DNA of 64,000 nt. Source: Cyanidium caldarium. Its lineage: Eukaryota > Rhodophyta > Bangiophyceae > Cyanidiales > Cyanidiaceae. Numbering within the stretch: the stretch's first letter is position 1; each line of letters begins with the position of its first letter. Location: NCBI GenBank assembly GCA_026184775.1, contig JANCYW010000002.1, positions 248,001 through 312,000 of the forward strand, written 5' to 3'. A program made the position numbers and the translations under genes. This document shows, piece after piece, positions 38,110 to 47,687 of the stretch. The notes beneath the pieces were generated by a model that saw only the letters and a program-made list of their open reading frames with translations, was not told the origin of the DNA and searched no databases.

Positions 38110-38295
38110 GACGCCGAGTGGGTTGAGGGCGAGGTGATCGTGTGTCGCCCGTCCACCGAGGGCGGCTGGATATTCTCACAGTCGAGCACACACAGTATCG
38201 CTTCGGCGGACTCGGCATCCTCTATACGCGACTTCACCTGCCCATCGAACGCCATCCTCTCCTCATACCCCCGTCCTGCCCCTTTCGTCCTCTGC

Positions 38296-39963
38296 ATGAC
38301 GCACCTCCTCTCGTATCGATCGATGACGCCTTCGGCACGTCCACTGCGAAGTCGTCGGCAAGTCGCTCGTCTCGCCTGGACGCGGTGGTGTGCGTGCATG
38401 TTGGGTCAGCGCCTTGCGTCCTGTTGCCCGGCGTTTGCGATACCCTCGATTGCATCGCGCTCGTTCTCCTCGTCGGCGTACTCGTCGTTGGCAGGGCGGC
38501 GGTCACGGCAGCGCACGGCGGCGGCAACAGCACTCGTCACCGGCTCGGTGGTGCTGACGGTGGCGGCTGCGGCTACCGCATCGAGCGCGTGGTGGAGTGC
38601 ACGGCGCCCGGCCATGTCCATGAGCGCGGCGGGCAACAGTCGAAATTACGATTACATAATTCTGGGCGGCGGTAATGCGGCCGGGTACGCCGCCCGCCAG
38701 TTTGTGGAGAAGCACGGCGTAGCGCCGCACTCGTTGGCTATCGTGTCCGCCGAGGCGGTGGCACCGTATGAGCGACCGGCGCTATCCAAGGCGTTTTTGG
38801 CGCCGGAGTCGCCGGCGCGCCTGCCCGGCTTTCACACTTGTGTGGGCGCGGGCGGGGAGCGTCAGTTGCCCGAGTGGTACGAGAAGCACGGGGTGGATCT
38901 GCTGCTTTCGACGGAGATCGTGCGCGCGGACGTGAAACAGAAGACGCTGACCGCTCGCGATGGCCAGCAGATGCAGTACGACAAGCTCATGGTGGCCGTC
39001 GGCAGCGGTGTGGTGAGACTGAGCGATTTCGGTACGCCCGGCGCCGAACTCGGTGGCATTCACTACCTGCGCGAGGTGGCCGATGCCGAGCGTCTGTACG
39101 CCGCCATGAAGGAGGCCGAGAATCAGGAGGCGGTGGTGATCGGCGGCGGCTACATCGGTATGGAGTGTGCCGCGGCGCTGGCCAACAACCGCCTCAAAGT
39201 GACCATGGTGTTCCCCGAGGAGCACATGATGCCGCGCCTGTTCACGCCCGCCATCGCGCAGCACTACGAGAAGGCGTACCGCGACCGCGGTATCAAGTTT
39301 GTCAAGGGCAAGCTGGCGCAGTCGCTGTCAGACGCGGACGGCAATGGCCGGGTGACGCACGTGCACCTGAAGGATGGCACGGTGTTGCCGGCGCGGCTGG
39401 TGGTGGTGGGGGTGGGCGCGCGACCGCGCTCGGAACTGTTCAAAGACTCGCTGGAGCAGGAGATGGGCGGCATCAAGGTGAACGCGCAGCTTCAGACATC
39501 GGATCCGTCGGTGTACTGCGTGGGCGACATGGCCGCGTTCCCGCTGAAGATGTACGGCAATCGGATGACGCGAGTGGAGCACGTGGGGCATGCACGCGAG
39601 TCGGCCATGCACGCGGCGGACGTGATGGCCGGGGCGCGCCACGACGCCTACGACTATCTGCCGTTTTTCTATAGCCGAGTGTTCAACTTTTCGTGGAAGT
39701 TCTGGGGCGACACGCCCAAGGACGCGAAGACGATCGTGGCCGGCACGATGGACCCGAAGCTGGCGGCAGTGTGGATCGACCAGGACAGCAAAGTGGTGGG
39801 CACGTTCATCGAGAGCGGCACCGAAGCCGAGGAGAAGAAACTGAAGGCGTTGGCGCGGCATCCGCACAAGGTCGATGCGACGGCCGTAGAGGCGGCCGCG
39901 GCCAAAGGCGGCGTGGCCGGCTTGCTGGATGCGCTGCCCAACGTGGAGAGCGTTTCGGCCTGA
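38296..39963 (+). CDS. MDAR: Monodehydroascorbate reductase
   Basis: The 555-residue flavoprotein has the plant-type MDAR core: FAD motif [12 protein letters not shown] (GGGNAAG at 124-130), [26 protein letters not shown], the NAD(P)H motif [30 protein letters not shown] and [16 protein letters not shown]. It resembles chloroplast/mitochondrial MDAR6. About 110 residues precede the core, including a hydrophobic segment at about 79-98 and a Ser/Arg-rich stretch, so it is organelle-targeted or membrane-anchored. It regenerates ascorbate from its radical in the ascorbate-glutathione cycle. The frame opens on GTG at 38134; 38296 is the first ATG. Confidence 0.95.
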   Translation: MTHLLSYRSMTPSARPLRSRRQVARLAWTRWCACMLGQRLASCCPAFAIPSIASRSFSSSAYSSLAGRRSRQRTAAATALVTGSVVLTVAAAATASSAWWSARRPAMSMSAAGNSRNYDYIILGGGNAAGYAARQFVEKHGVAPHSLAIVSAEAVAPYERPALSKAFLAPESPARLPGFHTCVGAGGERQLPEWYEKHGVDLLLSTEIVRADVKQKTLTARDGQQMQYDKLMVAVGSGVVRLSDFGTPGAELGGIHYLREVADAERLYAAMKEAENQEAVVIGGGYIGMECAAALANNRLKVTMVFPEEHMMPRLFTPAIAQHYEKAYRDRGIKFVKGKLAQSLSDADGNGRVTHVHLKDGTVLPARLVVVGVGARPRSELFKDSLEQEMGGIKVNAQLQTSDPSVYCVGDMAAFPLKMYGNRMTRVEHVGHARESAMHAADVMAGARHDAYDYLPFFYSRVFNFSWKFWGDTPKDAKTIVAGTMDPKLAAVWIDQDSKVVGTFIESGTEAEEKKLKALARHPHKVDATAVEAAAAKGGVAGLLDALPNVESVSA

Positions 39964-40418
39964 GAAGAGAGGAATGTGCAAGGGCGGCGGCAGCGGCGAC
40001 GACGACGCCAGGATGCGCGCGTTGGGAACGGAGCAAGGCGTAGCACGCTGTTGCCGAATGCCCTGTAAAAGCCAGTGTGTGGACAGCCGTTGGAAGGCAC
40101 CTCTCGCCCTCGATCCATGCGGTAGGCGATATCGATATGCTGGTGTACACACACAGACACAGAAACACACAGACACTGACACGCACAGACACTGACACGC
40201 ACAGAAACACACAGACACTGACACGCACAGACACTGACACGCACAGAAACACACAGACACTGACACGCACATTCCTCGTCCGCGCCACTTTCTGCACCGC
40301 GTTCGACCGTTCGGGGCGTCCTCTCAACGTGCGCGCTCGGGTACGAACGCTCCCGTCCATCCCACCTGCCGCCCCGACTTTTACGTCTCGTCAAGGGCTC
40401 GTTCACTACTTGCGGCCA
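39964..40418. other. Intergenic with minisatellite, upstream of HCF107-like gene
   Basis: This 455-base gap contains a 42-base tandem repeat (see 40147-40270). The downstream frame is open through it, including an in-frame ATG at 40137, but the sequence is read as leader or promoter. Confidence 0.45.
40147..40270. repeat. 42-bp minisatellite, about 2.7 exact copies
   Basis: Two perfect copies of a 42-base unit run from 40159-40200 and 40201-40242, followed by a 28-base partial copy (40243-40270) and preceded by a related CA-rich stretch. Each unit itself holds repeats of ACAGACACTGACACGC-like 16-mers. The unit is 14 codons long, so frames stay open through it on both strands. Confidence 0.95.
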
Positions 40419-42773
40419 ATGTCACCACCGGGAAGTGCGTTCGTTACACCGAGCCTGCCCGCGCGGTGGGGGCGCGGGGAATGGGCACCCCAGCTCGCCC
40501 GCGGTGGCACCTGCCGGACGCGGCCGGGAGGTGAACGGCGGGTGCCCGTGGGCGCGCCCCGCATGCAGCAGGAGCGGGCGTCAGCGTCGGCGGCGGTAGA
40601 CTCGTTGGCGAGGGCGGCAGCACAAGCGGAGGCGCTAAGCGAGCAGGGTCGGGCGAAGCCCACTGCGTTGACGCCGCAGCAGCTGCGGCGACTGTCGAAG
40701 CTGGTGGAAGCGGAGCTGCTGGCGGACGAGCAGCAGCTGCGTGAAGTGCCGCTGGACGAGCTACCGCTGGGTGTAGACGGCCAGGCGCAACAGCGTGGCC
40801 GGCACAAAGTGCTGGAGATTAACGTGGACCTGGCGCTGTACTACGCCAAGGTGGCACTGCGTTCGCGTCAGTACGAGCGGGCGCGGGCGCTTTACGTCAG
40901 GTGTATCGAGTGGAATCCGCGGAACGGTCGCGGCTGGCTCGGGCTGGCCAAACTGTTGGAGCGGTTCGGACACATTGCCCAGGCGCGGGCAGTGTTTCGT
41001 GAGGGCGTTCGCTTGGCCTCCGTCGGCGAGACGGGAGACGACGGCGCCGCGGCAGCGGAGTCGGAAGCGTCCGCGTCGGCATCGGATGACGACGGCAACA
41101 CCGTGGAACGAGTTAGCGTTAACGGTCCTGAAGGCAAGGATGGCGGTGGTGAAGTGACCCGTGCGGTGCGACAGACCATCCGCAAGCGAAGCGCCCTGTT
41201 CGGCGCCAGCAGGAACGCCCGCAATCCGTTCCTGCTGCAGGCGTGGGCGGTGATGGAGGAGGCGGTGGGTGATGTGCCGCTGGCGCGGCGCCTGCTGTTG
41301 CAGGGCACCCGCGACACCCCGTATCATGCGCCGTCGTGGGTGTCGCTGGCCGTGCTCGAGCACCGCCAGGGCAACGATGACGCCGCCTGGGCGCACATTG
41401 AGCAAGCGGTCGCGGTGGACCCGCACAGTTACTATGCGTGGTGCGTGCACGGCACGATCGCGTGGCGCTCGCGACATGCATACGTCGAGGCGCGAGCTTC
41501 GTTCGAGCGCAGCATCCAGATCAACCCGCGCAACTCCGCCACCTATCACGCGCTGGGGTGTATGGAGGCGTGGGCGCTACACAACCCGCAGCGCGCCCGC
41601 GAGCTGTTCGACCAGGCTTTGCAGCGGGCCAACCCGCGCTGCCGTTACGTGATGCTGAGCTGGGCGCGGCTCGAATGGGAATGCTTCGGCGACCTGAATG
41701 CAGCACGGGCACTGTATGCGCGCGGCACCCAGACGCATCCGGAGGACGCGGCGATATGGCAATCGTGGGCGCTGATGGAGGCGCGGCGCGGCGGGGACAT
41801 GCGCTTAGCGCGCAAGCTGTTCGAGGCCGGCATCCGTGCCGATCCACATCATTTGCCGGTGTGGCAAGCGTGGGCGCTGGTCGAAGCCGACGAGAGCCGC
41901 GGCGGTATGGGTATGGTGCGCGCTCGGCAGTTGTTTCAGGAGGGCGTGTGGTCGGCGCCCGATTCACCGGATGTGGCGGCGGTGTGGCATGCGTGGGCGT
42001 CGATGGAGTTGGTGCGAGCGCGTGATCTGGACCGAGCGCGCGAGTGTTGCCGAATGGGCTTGGAGACGGTGGAGAGGGCACTACAGCAGGGCCAGCCCAC
42101 GTCCAGCGCCGGGACCAGTGCGGACGCGCTGCGGTGGACACCGCCGACAGGCTCGGCGTCGTCATCGCCCTCCACTCCACATCACCGCAAGAATCTGTTC
42201 GTGGAGGGCGACGAGGCGCAGTCGCTGCAGTGGACGCGCAGCGGCTCGCCGTACCAACCCCGCAAACGATTGCGCATGCAGCCGGGTAAGCGACGCGGCG
42301 CCCGCGTGTACAATTGGCAAGCGGGAGTGCCGCCGCTGCTGAGCCTGTGGGCGCAGATCGAGGCCGCCGCCGGTGACATGGCCCGCGCTCGCGAGCTGTT
42401 CGAGAGGGCGCTCGATGCCGACCCTGCCAACGCCATCGTGTGGCAGGCGTACGAGAGCGCCGAGCGAGATCTCGGCGGTTCCGATGGAATGGCACGCGCA
42501 GAGACGGTGCAGCGCCGCAAGGATATGGCGATGAACATCATCCAAAGGAGCCGACGCCGTCCACACCCCACATCGCTCGGAGACACCGCCGCCACCACCG
42601 AGGGGTCTGCGACCGTGGCCGGCTGGGCCATGCAAGTCGGCGGGCCGCAAGCGGGCGACTTTGCCCAAACCGGCACCTGGGTAGAGTATCACGAGCTGGC
42701 CCGACTCACTCGCGACGAGATCGCCCGCTGGCGAGCGCCCCAGGAGCCGGGAAGACGGAATGAGCAGGAGTAA
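40419..42773 (+). CDS. HCF107: HCF107/Mbb1-type plastid RNA-binding HAT/TPR protein
   Basis: The 784-residue protein starts [17 protein letters not shown], a good red-type plastid transit peptide. From about residue 125 to 690 it is a ladder of half-a-TPR (HAT) helical repeats with the recurring pattern W-x-x-W-A-x-x-E-x-x-x-G-(D/N)-x-x-x-A-R-x-(L/V)-F-E-x-G (for example [22 protein letters not shown]). This repeat style is that of HCF107 in plants and Mbb1 in Chlamydomonas, which bind and protect the 5' end of psbH/psbB transcripts in the plastid. An in-frame ATG at 40137 would add the minisatellite; the transit motif favours 40419. An AATAAA hexamer at 42830-42835 is a likely poly(A) signal. 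Confidence 0.85.
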   Translation: MSPPGSAFVTPSLPARWGRGEWAPQLARGGTCRTRPGGERRVPVGAPRMQQERASASAAVDSLARAAAQAEALSEQGRAKPTALTPQQLRRLSKLVEAELLADEQQLREVPLDELPLGVDGQAQQRGRHKVLEINVDLALYYAKVALRSRQYERARALYVRCIEWNPRNGRGWLGLAKLLERFGHIAQARAVFREGVRLASVGETGDDGAAAAESEASASASDDDGNTVERVSVNGPEGKDGGGEVTRAVRQTIRKRSALFGASRNARNPFLLQAWAVMEEAVGDVPLARRLLLQGTRDTPYHAPSWVSLAVLEHRQGNDDAAWAHIEQAVAVDPHSYYAWCVHGTIAWRSRHAYVEARASFERSIQINPRNSATYHALGCMEAWALHNPQRARELFDQALQRANPRCRYVMLSWARLEWECFGDLNAARALYARGTQTHPEDAAIWQSWALMEARRGGDMRLARKLFEAGIRADPHHLPVWQAWALVEADESRGGMGMVRARQLFQEGVWSAPDSPDVAAVWHAWASMELVRARDLDRARECCRMGLETVERALQQGQPTSSAGTSADALRWTPPTGSASSSPSTPHHRKNLFVEGDEAQSLQWTRSGSPYQPRKRLRMQPGKRRGARVYNWQAGVPPLLSLWAQIEAAAGDMARARELFERALDADPANAIVWQAYESAERDLGGSDGMARAETVQRRKDMAMNIIQRSRRRPHPTSLGDTAATTEGSATVAGWAMQVGGPQAGDFAQTGTWVEYHELARLTRDEIARWRAPQEPGRRNEQE

Positions 42774-42829
42774 AGCGAGGAACCGGCGTATGAGGCTACC
42801 GTTTCTGCCCAGCGGTATGGTCCTCTGGG

Positions 42830-42835
42830 AATAAA
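42830..42835 (+). terminator. AATAAA hexamer, candidate poly(A) signal
   Basis: AATAAA lies 57 bases after the stop of the HCF107-like gene, a normal distance for a cleavage and polyadenylation signal. Whether this lineage uses the hexamer is not known from the sequence. Confidence 0.3.
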
Positions 42836-43071
42836 GTGGAGGCGATGCTGGATATCACCTCGCTACGCATTCGTCGACGGCAGTGCTCACCATCGCCTGC
42901 ACCCGTGCCTCGATCGGTTTGCCCTCCGCCCGACTTGGATGCCGCGCCCACAGCGCTCCGCGTTCTGCGGCGTTCCCCAGGACGGCGCTCCGTAGTGTAC
43001 ACCGCAAGAGAGCGTGTGGTAACAAAAGCGGCTGCGGGCGGCAACGTAGGCGGCAAAAAGGTGGGCGCTCT

Positions 43072-44712
43072 ATGCGCTGGTGGGTAGGGTGTGCAGAGCC
43101 GGTGGGCGGGAGGCGCGCGACGACGTTTGTGGCCCCACCGAGTGCATGGCGTCGAGCGAGCAGTAGGTACACGCAACCGCGAGGTGTGCAGGAGTGCAAG
43201 CGCACCGAAAGGTGTAGGTGGTGGCGGCAGACGCGGGCAGCCTGGTTAGAGTGCGTTTTGGGACGTGGAGTGGCGGATGCGACCCGGGCAACACCGCAAC
43301 GCGTCGCATCGGGCAGCGCCGTGGTCGCGGCGTTGGCGGCGGCCGCCGTGGTGGCCCTGAACGTCGCCGTGACGATGAATCGGGAGTCAGCATCGCTGGA
43401 TGACACCCGCAATCCGCCGAGTTTCTTATCGAGCACGTCGGTGCTGGTGGCGGCGGCGGCCAACGACGCGGCCAGCCGGCCGTGGGGTTACGGGCCGGAG
43501 AACGGTCCGGCCGCGTGGAGCGCGCTGTCGCCGACGTTTCAGCTGTGCCAGGACGGAAAAATGCAGTCACCGGTGGCGCTGTCGGAACGCGACTCGATTG
43601 CCATGCGCTACTCACCGGACTCGCCGCCGTTCGAGCTGCGTACCAACGAGGCGTTGTGGCGCTTGCGCCCGCGCTCCGCCGCCGATGCCGAGCACGCCAC
43701 CCTGGTGTTTGAGGAGTTCATCCCGCCGCCACCGCCGATCGTGGGGGACGTGCCGCCGGTGTCCGGTTTTGCAGAGCCGCCGCCGGCTGCGCTGTTGACG
43801 TTGCACGAGCTGCCCGCAGAGCCGCCGCCGCCGCCGCCAGCGGGTGCCGAGGATAACGCCGCCACCACCACCACCACCTCCGAGATGTCGCCCATCATCA
43901 AACTGTCCGACTCGCAAGCGTTGACGTATCGACTGACGAGTCTGCATTTCCACGCACCGCAGAGCGAACACGTGTTGGAGCGGGTGCGCGGCGACTTGGA
44001 GATGCACGCCGTCTTCCACAACGTGGCCGATGCCAAGGACGTGGCGGTGATATCGCGCATCTGGCGAGCGCCCCCGCCGTCACCACCCACGGTGGATGAG
44101 GCGATCCCCGGCGGCGCCCCTGCCACCCCGATGGCGTCCGTGGAGGAGTCGCCGCCTGTCCCCGCCTGGATCGAGGCGCTGCTGACGCTGGCGGAAAACT
44201 CTTCCGGCAATGCCGCCTCCGACACCGAGGCGCCCGCTGCCGTGCAAGTGGCCAGCACCGCGCCAGTGGCTGTCGCCGACCACACCGCCGCCGCGCGTAT
44301 TCACGAGGTTTCGCTGCGGGCCGCACAAGTGGCCCAGTTCAACTTTGCCGACGCGCTGGTGCGCAGCTCGCCGTTCCGGCAGCCGGTGGTGACCACGCCC
44401 GTCGGAGGCATCGAATCCAGCATGACGCTGCCGACGGAGGAGAGCGATCAAGAAGTGCTACCGAATTTTTTCTTCTACCGCGGCAGCCTCAGCTCGCCGC
44501 CGTGCTCCGAAAACGCCAAGTGGATCGTACTGATGCAACGTGATCCGATGTCGCGCCAAGCGGTGGAGCGCATTGTGGCGCTGCAAGGTGGAGTGGCCAA
44601 CGTGCGCCCACTGCAAGAGCGCAACGGACGGCGCGTGCTGGCGTACCGACCGGACACCTCGCCGCCGCCACTGGGGAGCACCGTCAGCAACAGCAACAAC
44701 AACGATAAATGA
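43072..44712 (+). CDS. Alpha-type carbonic anhydrase, probable thylakoid lumen
   Basis: The 546-residue protein has the alpha-CA zinc site: H292 and H294 in SLHFHAP and H312 in LEMH, with the gate residue E299 in QSEH. The opening WGYGPENGPAAWSAL and QSPVAL, and YRGSLSSPPCSE near 469-480, are family hallmarks; Ser474 stands where most have Thr199. Two Pro/Ala/Thr-rich insertions (about 218-275 and 333-405) enlarge the domain. The N-terminus is bipartite: a basic part with FVAPPSAWRRASSR (about 19-32) and a hydrophobic segment (about 80-100) ending near Ala, which suggests import to the plastid then transport into the thylakoid lumen, as for Chlamydomonas CAH3. Secretion or a periplasmic location are alternatives. 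ATG chosen at 43072; the frame opens on GTG. Confidence 0.88.
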   Translation: MRWWVGCAEPVGGRRATTFVAPPSAWRRASSRYTQPRGVQECKRTERCRWWRQTRAAWLECVLGRGVADATRATPQRVASGSAVVAALAAAAVVALNVAVTMNRESASLDDTRNPPSFLSSTSVLVAAAANDAASRPWGYGPENGPAAWSALSPTFQLCQDGKMQSPVALSERDSIAMRYSPDSPPFELRTNEALWRLRPRSAADAEHATLVFEEFIPPPPPIVGDVPPVSGFAEPPPAALLTLHELPAEPPPPPPAGAEDNAATTTTTSEMSPIIKLSDSQALTYRLTSLHFHAPQSEHVLERVRGDLEMHAVFHNVADAKDVAVISRIWRAPPPSPPTVDEAIPGGAPATPMASVEESPPVPAWIEALLTLAENSSGNAASDTEAPAAVQVASTAPVAVADHTAAARIHEVSLRAAQVAQFNFADALVRSSPFRQPVVTTPVGGIESSMTLPTEESDQEVLPNFFFYRGSLSSPPCSENAKWIVLMQRDPMSRQAVERIVALQGGVANVRPLQERNGRRVLAYRPDTSPPPLGSTVSNSNNNDK

Positions 44713-45061
44713 GAGAAGAGGAGATCATAGGGCCAAACGTCAAGTATTCTCGTTTATACACCCAAACCGGGAGCGCACTCGCCGAGCTCGTTCCTGTCGA
44801 CCAGTCGCCTGCTGGGTCTACCCTCCGCTACGGCTATCCTGCCGTAGGCCTGGGCGCGCCGCGGTGAGCACGCTCTGCTGGTCGTCCCGCTGCTCGGATC
44901 GGTCCTGACACACAGTCGAGCGTGCGTTGCATCGAGTGGCTCGCACTGTGTTTCCGCCCGCCGGTGCCCAAATCACCACCACCTGCTTTCCGTTTCCGCA
45001 TCCATCTCCACCGCCAACGAACCCCGAACGAGATTCCCGCACCGCCCGAAACGCACGCTCC
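44713..45061. other. Convergent intergenic, carbonic anhydrase / secreted protein
   Basis: This 349-base convergent gap holds two 3' ends and no recognised element. Confidence 0.35.
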
Positions 45062-45403
45062 TCAGGATCCCGACACCGGCAGGGCGAAGGTGCTCGGACT
45101 CGGACTCGGACTCGGGCTGGCGATCGGGAAAGGCTCCGTCACCGGGGCCGTGTCGGTGGTCCCAGAGGTTCCAGTAATCGGGGCGCTTCCCGAGCTGCTA
45201 GTCCCGCTCGAAGGGCTGCTACCCGAGGAGCTGCTACCCGAGGAGCTGCCCATCGAGGAGCTGCTGCCCGAGGACGACGACGACGTCGGCACGTACGGGT
45301 TCGGCGCGCCGTACAAGCTCTGCCGCATCACCGGCAACGCCGACGCCCACGACACCAACAGACTCAGCAGAACAAACACGAACAGGGCAGTGTACGACTT
45401 CAT
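45062..45403 (-). CDS. Small Ser/Pro-rich secreted protein
   Basis: This 113-residue protein has a signal peptide (MKSYTALFVFVLLSLLVSWAS, about 1-22), then a short region (LPVMRQSLYGAPNPYVP) and a long Ser/Gly-rich, Thr/Pro-rich tail with near-repeats of SGSSSS and a final run of alternating Ser-Pro. The DNA of the tail contains short tandem repeats. It looks like an O-glycosylated wall or surface protein. No known family was recognised. Confidence 0.55.
   Translation of the reverse strand: MKSYTALFVFVLLSLLVSWASALPVMRQSLYGAPNPYVPTSSSSSGSSSSMGSSSGSSSSGSSPSSGTSSSGSAPITGTSGTTDTAPVTEPFPIASPSPSPSPSTFALPVSGS
45213..45270. repeat. 15-bp-type tandem repeats in secreted-protein gene
   Basis: Imperfect copies of CTGCTACCCGAGGAG recur three to four times. 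They encode the Ser-rich repeats of the secreted protein on the minus strand. Confidence 0.6.
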
Positions 45404-45740
45404 GACTTGCGTGCGCTTCGGGAAAGATGACGACAACGACGACGAAGGGATGGGAGGATGGGGTGTGAAGCGTGCGCACAGGGGAAATTCGAAGTACGCG
45501 CGACGGAGCAGGACACGTCGACTGAGAAAAAAACCGTCGATGAAAAAAACGCGCGAGGGAAACACGTGGCACAATGTGCGCGCGTAGAGGGGCAAACCGC
45601 GCCCGTTGCGTGTCGGATGAGGAAATAGGACGGGCGGTGCGTTCCTTCCGCGTGGAGGACGATCTCGGCAAGGCACAGTTCTACGTGCGTCTACCCTTTA
45701 TACCTTCAATGAATAATAAAACTGCATCTTCTACAACTTT
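45404..45740. other. Intergenic, promoter of Ser-rich secreted protein
   Basis: These 337 bases between two minus-strand genes include a short A-rich stretch near 45705-45722. No other element was recognised. Confidence 0.35.
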
Positions 45741-47687
45741 TCACCCTTCCGCCCTCCTCATTTTTACACCCCACTCCCGCGCCACCTGCAATGTCTCCTG
45801 CAACAGCGCCGCCGCTGTGCTGTCCACATCCTTCCCTCTCCCCACAAATACCGCCATCGCTGGCACCTCTCCGTACCTTTCATAATGCACGGCGACCGCC
45901 GCAGCGCCCTCGCCGACCGAACCTAACGGCGACCGACGTGGGTCCACCATCGCCGGACCCACTTGCACCACCGCCCTGCTCGCCTGTTCCTCTCTCCTAT
46001 TGTGACGACAAAACTGCATCCCGCCTACATTCGCTCCCTCAGGCGCCTCTCCCAACCGCACCTCCGCCACAAACCGTAACACCAGACCTCGGCGCCGTGC
46101 CTGGTCCACCCAGGCAACATACCGCCTGTTCAACGAGGCCAGTCCTTCCGACCGGTGCCAAAAGCCGTGCCCGCTCAGGCATCCGTTCCGCAGCACTGTG
46201 GGCGGCGGCGGCGCTGCTGCTTCCGCCCGCGCTGTTTCCTCCAGGAAAGATGCCGGGTGCACCTCCGCCCGGGTGCGACAGGCGACGCTCATCGAATCGG
46301 GCCTGCGATGCTCGATGCAGAGCGGCGTGCACGGCGTCATCGCGTGTCGCTCGGGATCATACACCGGCTCCAACAGGATATCTCGGCCTGGCTCGCAGTT
46401 GAGCACATTCCCATCAGCCGACATCGCTGCCCGTGCCAGAATCACCGCCCGCTCCAGCACCGGCACCCCGCTCAGCTCTTCACGTACATCTCCAGAGTCC
46501 AAAACGCCGGCGGCACGCACTTGCCGCACTGCCTCCAGTAACGATACGTCGGCCTGCAGCAACTCGAATATCTGGTTCAGTGGCACACTCAGCAGTGCCT
46601 GCAGCCGCCACACGCGCTCACCGTGGCGTCGACGTTCGTGCAAGAACGGCAAGATGGGCAGGCCGGCGGACACGCTCGGCTCGCAACGGAACCGCGGATG
46701 CGCCACTATGTCCAGCCACGCTTCGGCCGTCCAGGGCGTCGAACTACCAGGCGATGCCAACGGTTCCACCAGGCACGTCTGATTGCAGCTGACGACCGCT
46801 GCATGGGGGCACGAGTGTAGCCACCGATGCACCGACGGCAGTTGCGACGCCTCGGAGCTGTCCACCACCAGGCACCCTGGAATTGAGGTTCCACTGGCAG
46901 CAGCGGTCTGCGCACACCACCGCTCTATCTCGTCCCACAGCGGGCTGGCGGAGGGCTCCGGCGCCTGCAGACTGGGCAGTTCGGCGCCGACCTGCAGCAA
47001 CTGACACAGGGTGTCGTACCGTTCGATGCGGACCACGTGCTGATGCGACACCGCGATGGCCACGATGCGAACCGGCATGGCCCGGAAGCGCGCCTCAGCG
47101 TCGCTGGCAATTTGTGGTGCGTTCGATTCGGATGACGGGGCATTGGGCACATTCGGCGGCTGCCACCGGATTCCGAAATGCAACAGCAAGAGCCGCAGAT
47201 ACTCGCAGCCGATGCGGCCGCCTAGGATGAGACACAATTCGATACGGCAGGTATCGCGAGTGGGTGGGTGCGCCGGTAGCGTTAGCGGTGGGGAGGGCTC
47301 CGCCGGTATCAAAGCCACAATGTACTGGAAGAGGCTCCCGACGATGCGGTTTGCTCGCTCGGTGGTGGTCGCAAGAACGCCCTCGTTCCCGGGTCTGTCT
47401 GACAGCGACAGCGCCTCCTGCACGCAACGGTGCAACGCTTCGGTGGCATCTTGCAGGGCTCGCACGGCCGGAAAAATCGCTTGAGCACCGGGTACTCGCA
47501 TAGCAACTCCTGAACGAGTGTGTTCGGCTTCCTCTCTGCCCCACAGCAACGCCAACTGTTGGGCGGCCTCGAGCACCTCGCTCCATAGGAGCGGGTCGGG
47601 CTGCTCAGAGTCTATGGTAGCGGCCAGGCGAACCGTTGCTCTGGACAGTTGGGTGCACGGGGTAAGAGCAGCGGTCCAGATCGTCAT
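45741..47687 (-). CDS. Homoserine dehydrogenase-like protein, probably inactive
   Basis: The 648-residue protein follows the homoserine dehydrogenase (HSD) fold. A Gly-rich strand (CLILGGRIGCEYLRLL, about 152-167) starts the nucleotide-binding part, VVDSSEA (274-280) and VVSCNQTC (298-305) stand where HSD has its N-K-K-A motif, VSAGLPILPFL (339-349) matches the catalytic-domain start, and LNQIFELLQADVSLLEAV...VREELSGVPVLERAVILARA (369-420, in part) matches the dimer and active-site helices. A return to the nucleotide-binding domain ends the protein (VHYERYGEVPAM...). However, the conserved Lys of NKK, the Asp of G-x-D and the following Lys are all replaced (Gln/Thr, Pro and Arg). A pseudoenzyme or a strongly changed enzyme is inferred. 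Residues 1-145 are an extra helical region of unknown origin. Confidence 0.65.
   Translation of the reverse strand: MTIWTAALTPCTQLSRATVRLAATIDSEQPDPLLWSEVLEAAQQLALLWGREEAEHTRSGVAMRVPGAQAIFPAVRALQDATEALHRCVQEALSLSDRPGNEGVLATTTERANRIVGSLFQYIVALIPAEPSPPLTLPAHPPTRDTCRIELCLILGGRIGCEYLRLLLLHFGIRWQPPNVPNAPSSESNAPQIASDAEARFRAMPVRIVAIAVSHQHVVRIERYDTLCQLLQVGAELPSLQAPEPSASPLWDEIERWCAQTAAASGTSIPGCLVVDSSEASQLPSVHRWLHSCPHAAVVSCNQTCLVEPLASPGSSTPWTAEAWLDIVAHPRFRCEPSVSAGLPILPFLHERRRHGERVWRLQALLSVPLNQIFELLQADVSLLEAVRQVRAAGVLDSGDVREELSGVPVLERAVILARAAMSADGNVLNCEPGRDILLEPVYDPERHAMTPCTPLCIEHRRPDSMSVACRTRAEVHPASFLEETARAEAAAPPPPTVLRNGCLSGHGFWHRSEGLASLNRRYVAWVDQARRRGLVLRFVAEVRLGEAPEGANVGGMQFCRHNRREEQASRAVVQVGPAMVDPRRSPLGSVGEGAAAVAVHYERYGEVPAMAVFVGRGKDVDSTAAALLQETLQVAREWGVKMRRAEG

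Noticed and set aside
40147-40270. CRISPR-like array
   Set aside because: The 42-base units are directly adjacent without spacers, so this is a minisatellite.
39328-40272. Minus-strand ORF with Cys/Val/Ser-rich repeats through the minisatellite
   Set aside because: The apparent repeats are the reverse of the CA-rich minisatellite, and the rest runs antisense to the MDAR gene.
40077-40418. N-terminal extension of the HCF107-like protein through the repeat
   Set aside because: The frame opens on GTG and would place a Thr/Asp/Arg repeat before a good transit peptide; the ATG at 40419 is preferred, although an ATG at 40137 exists.
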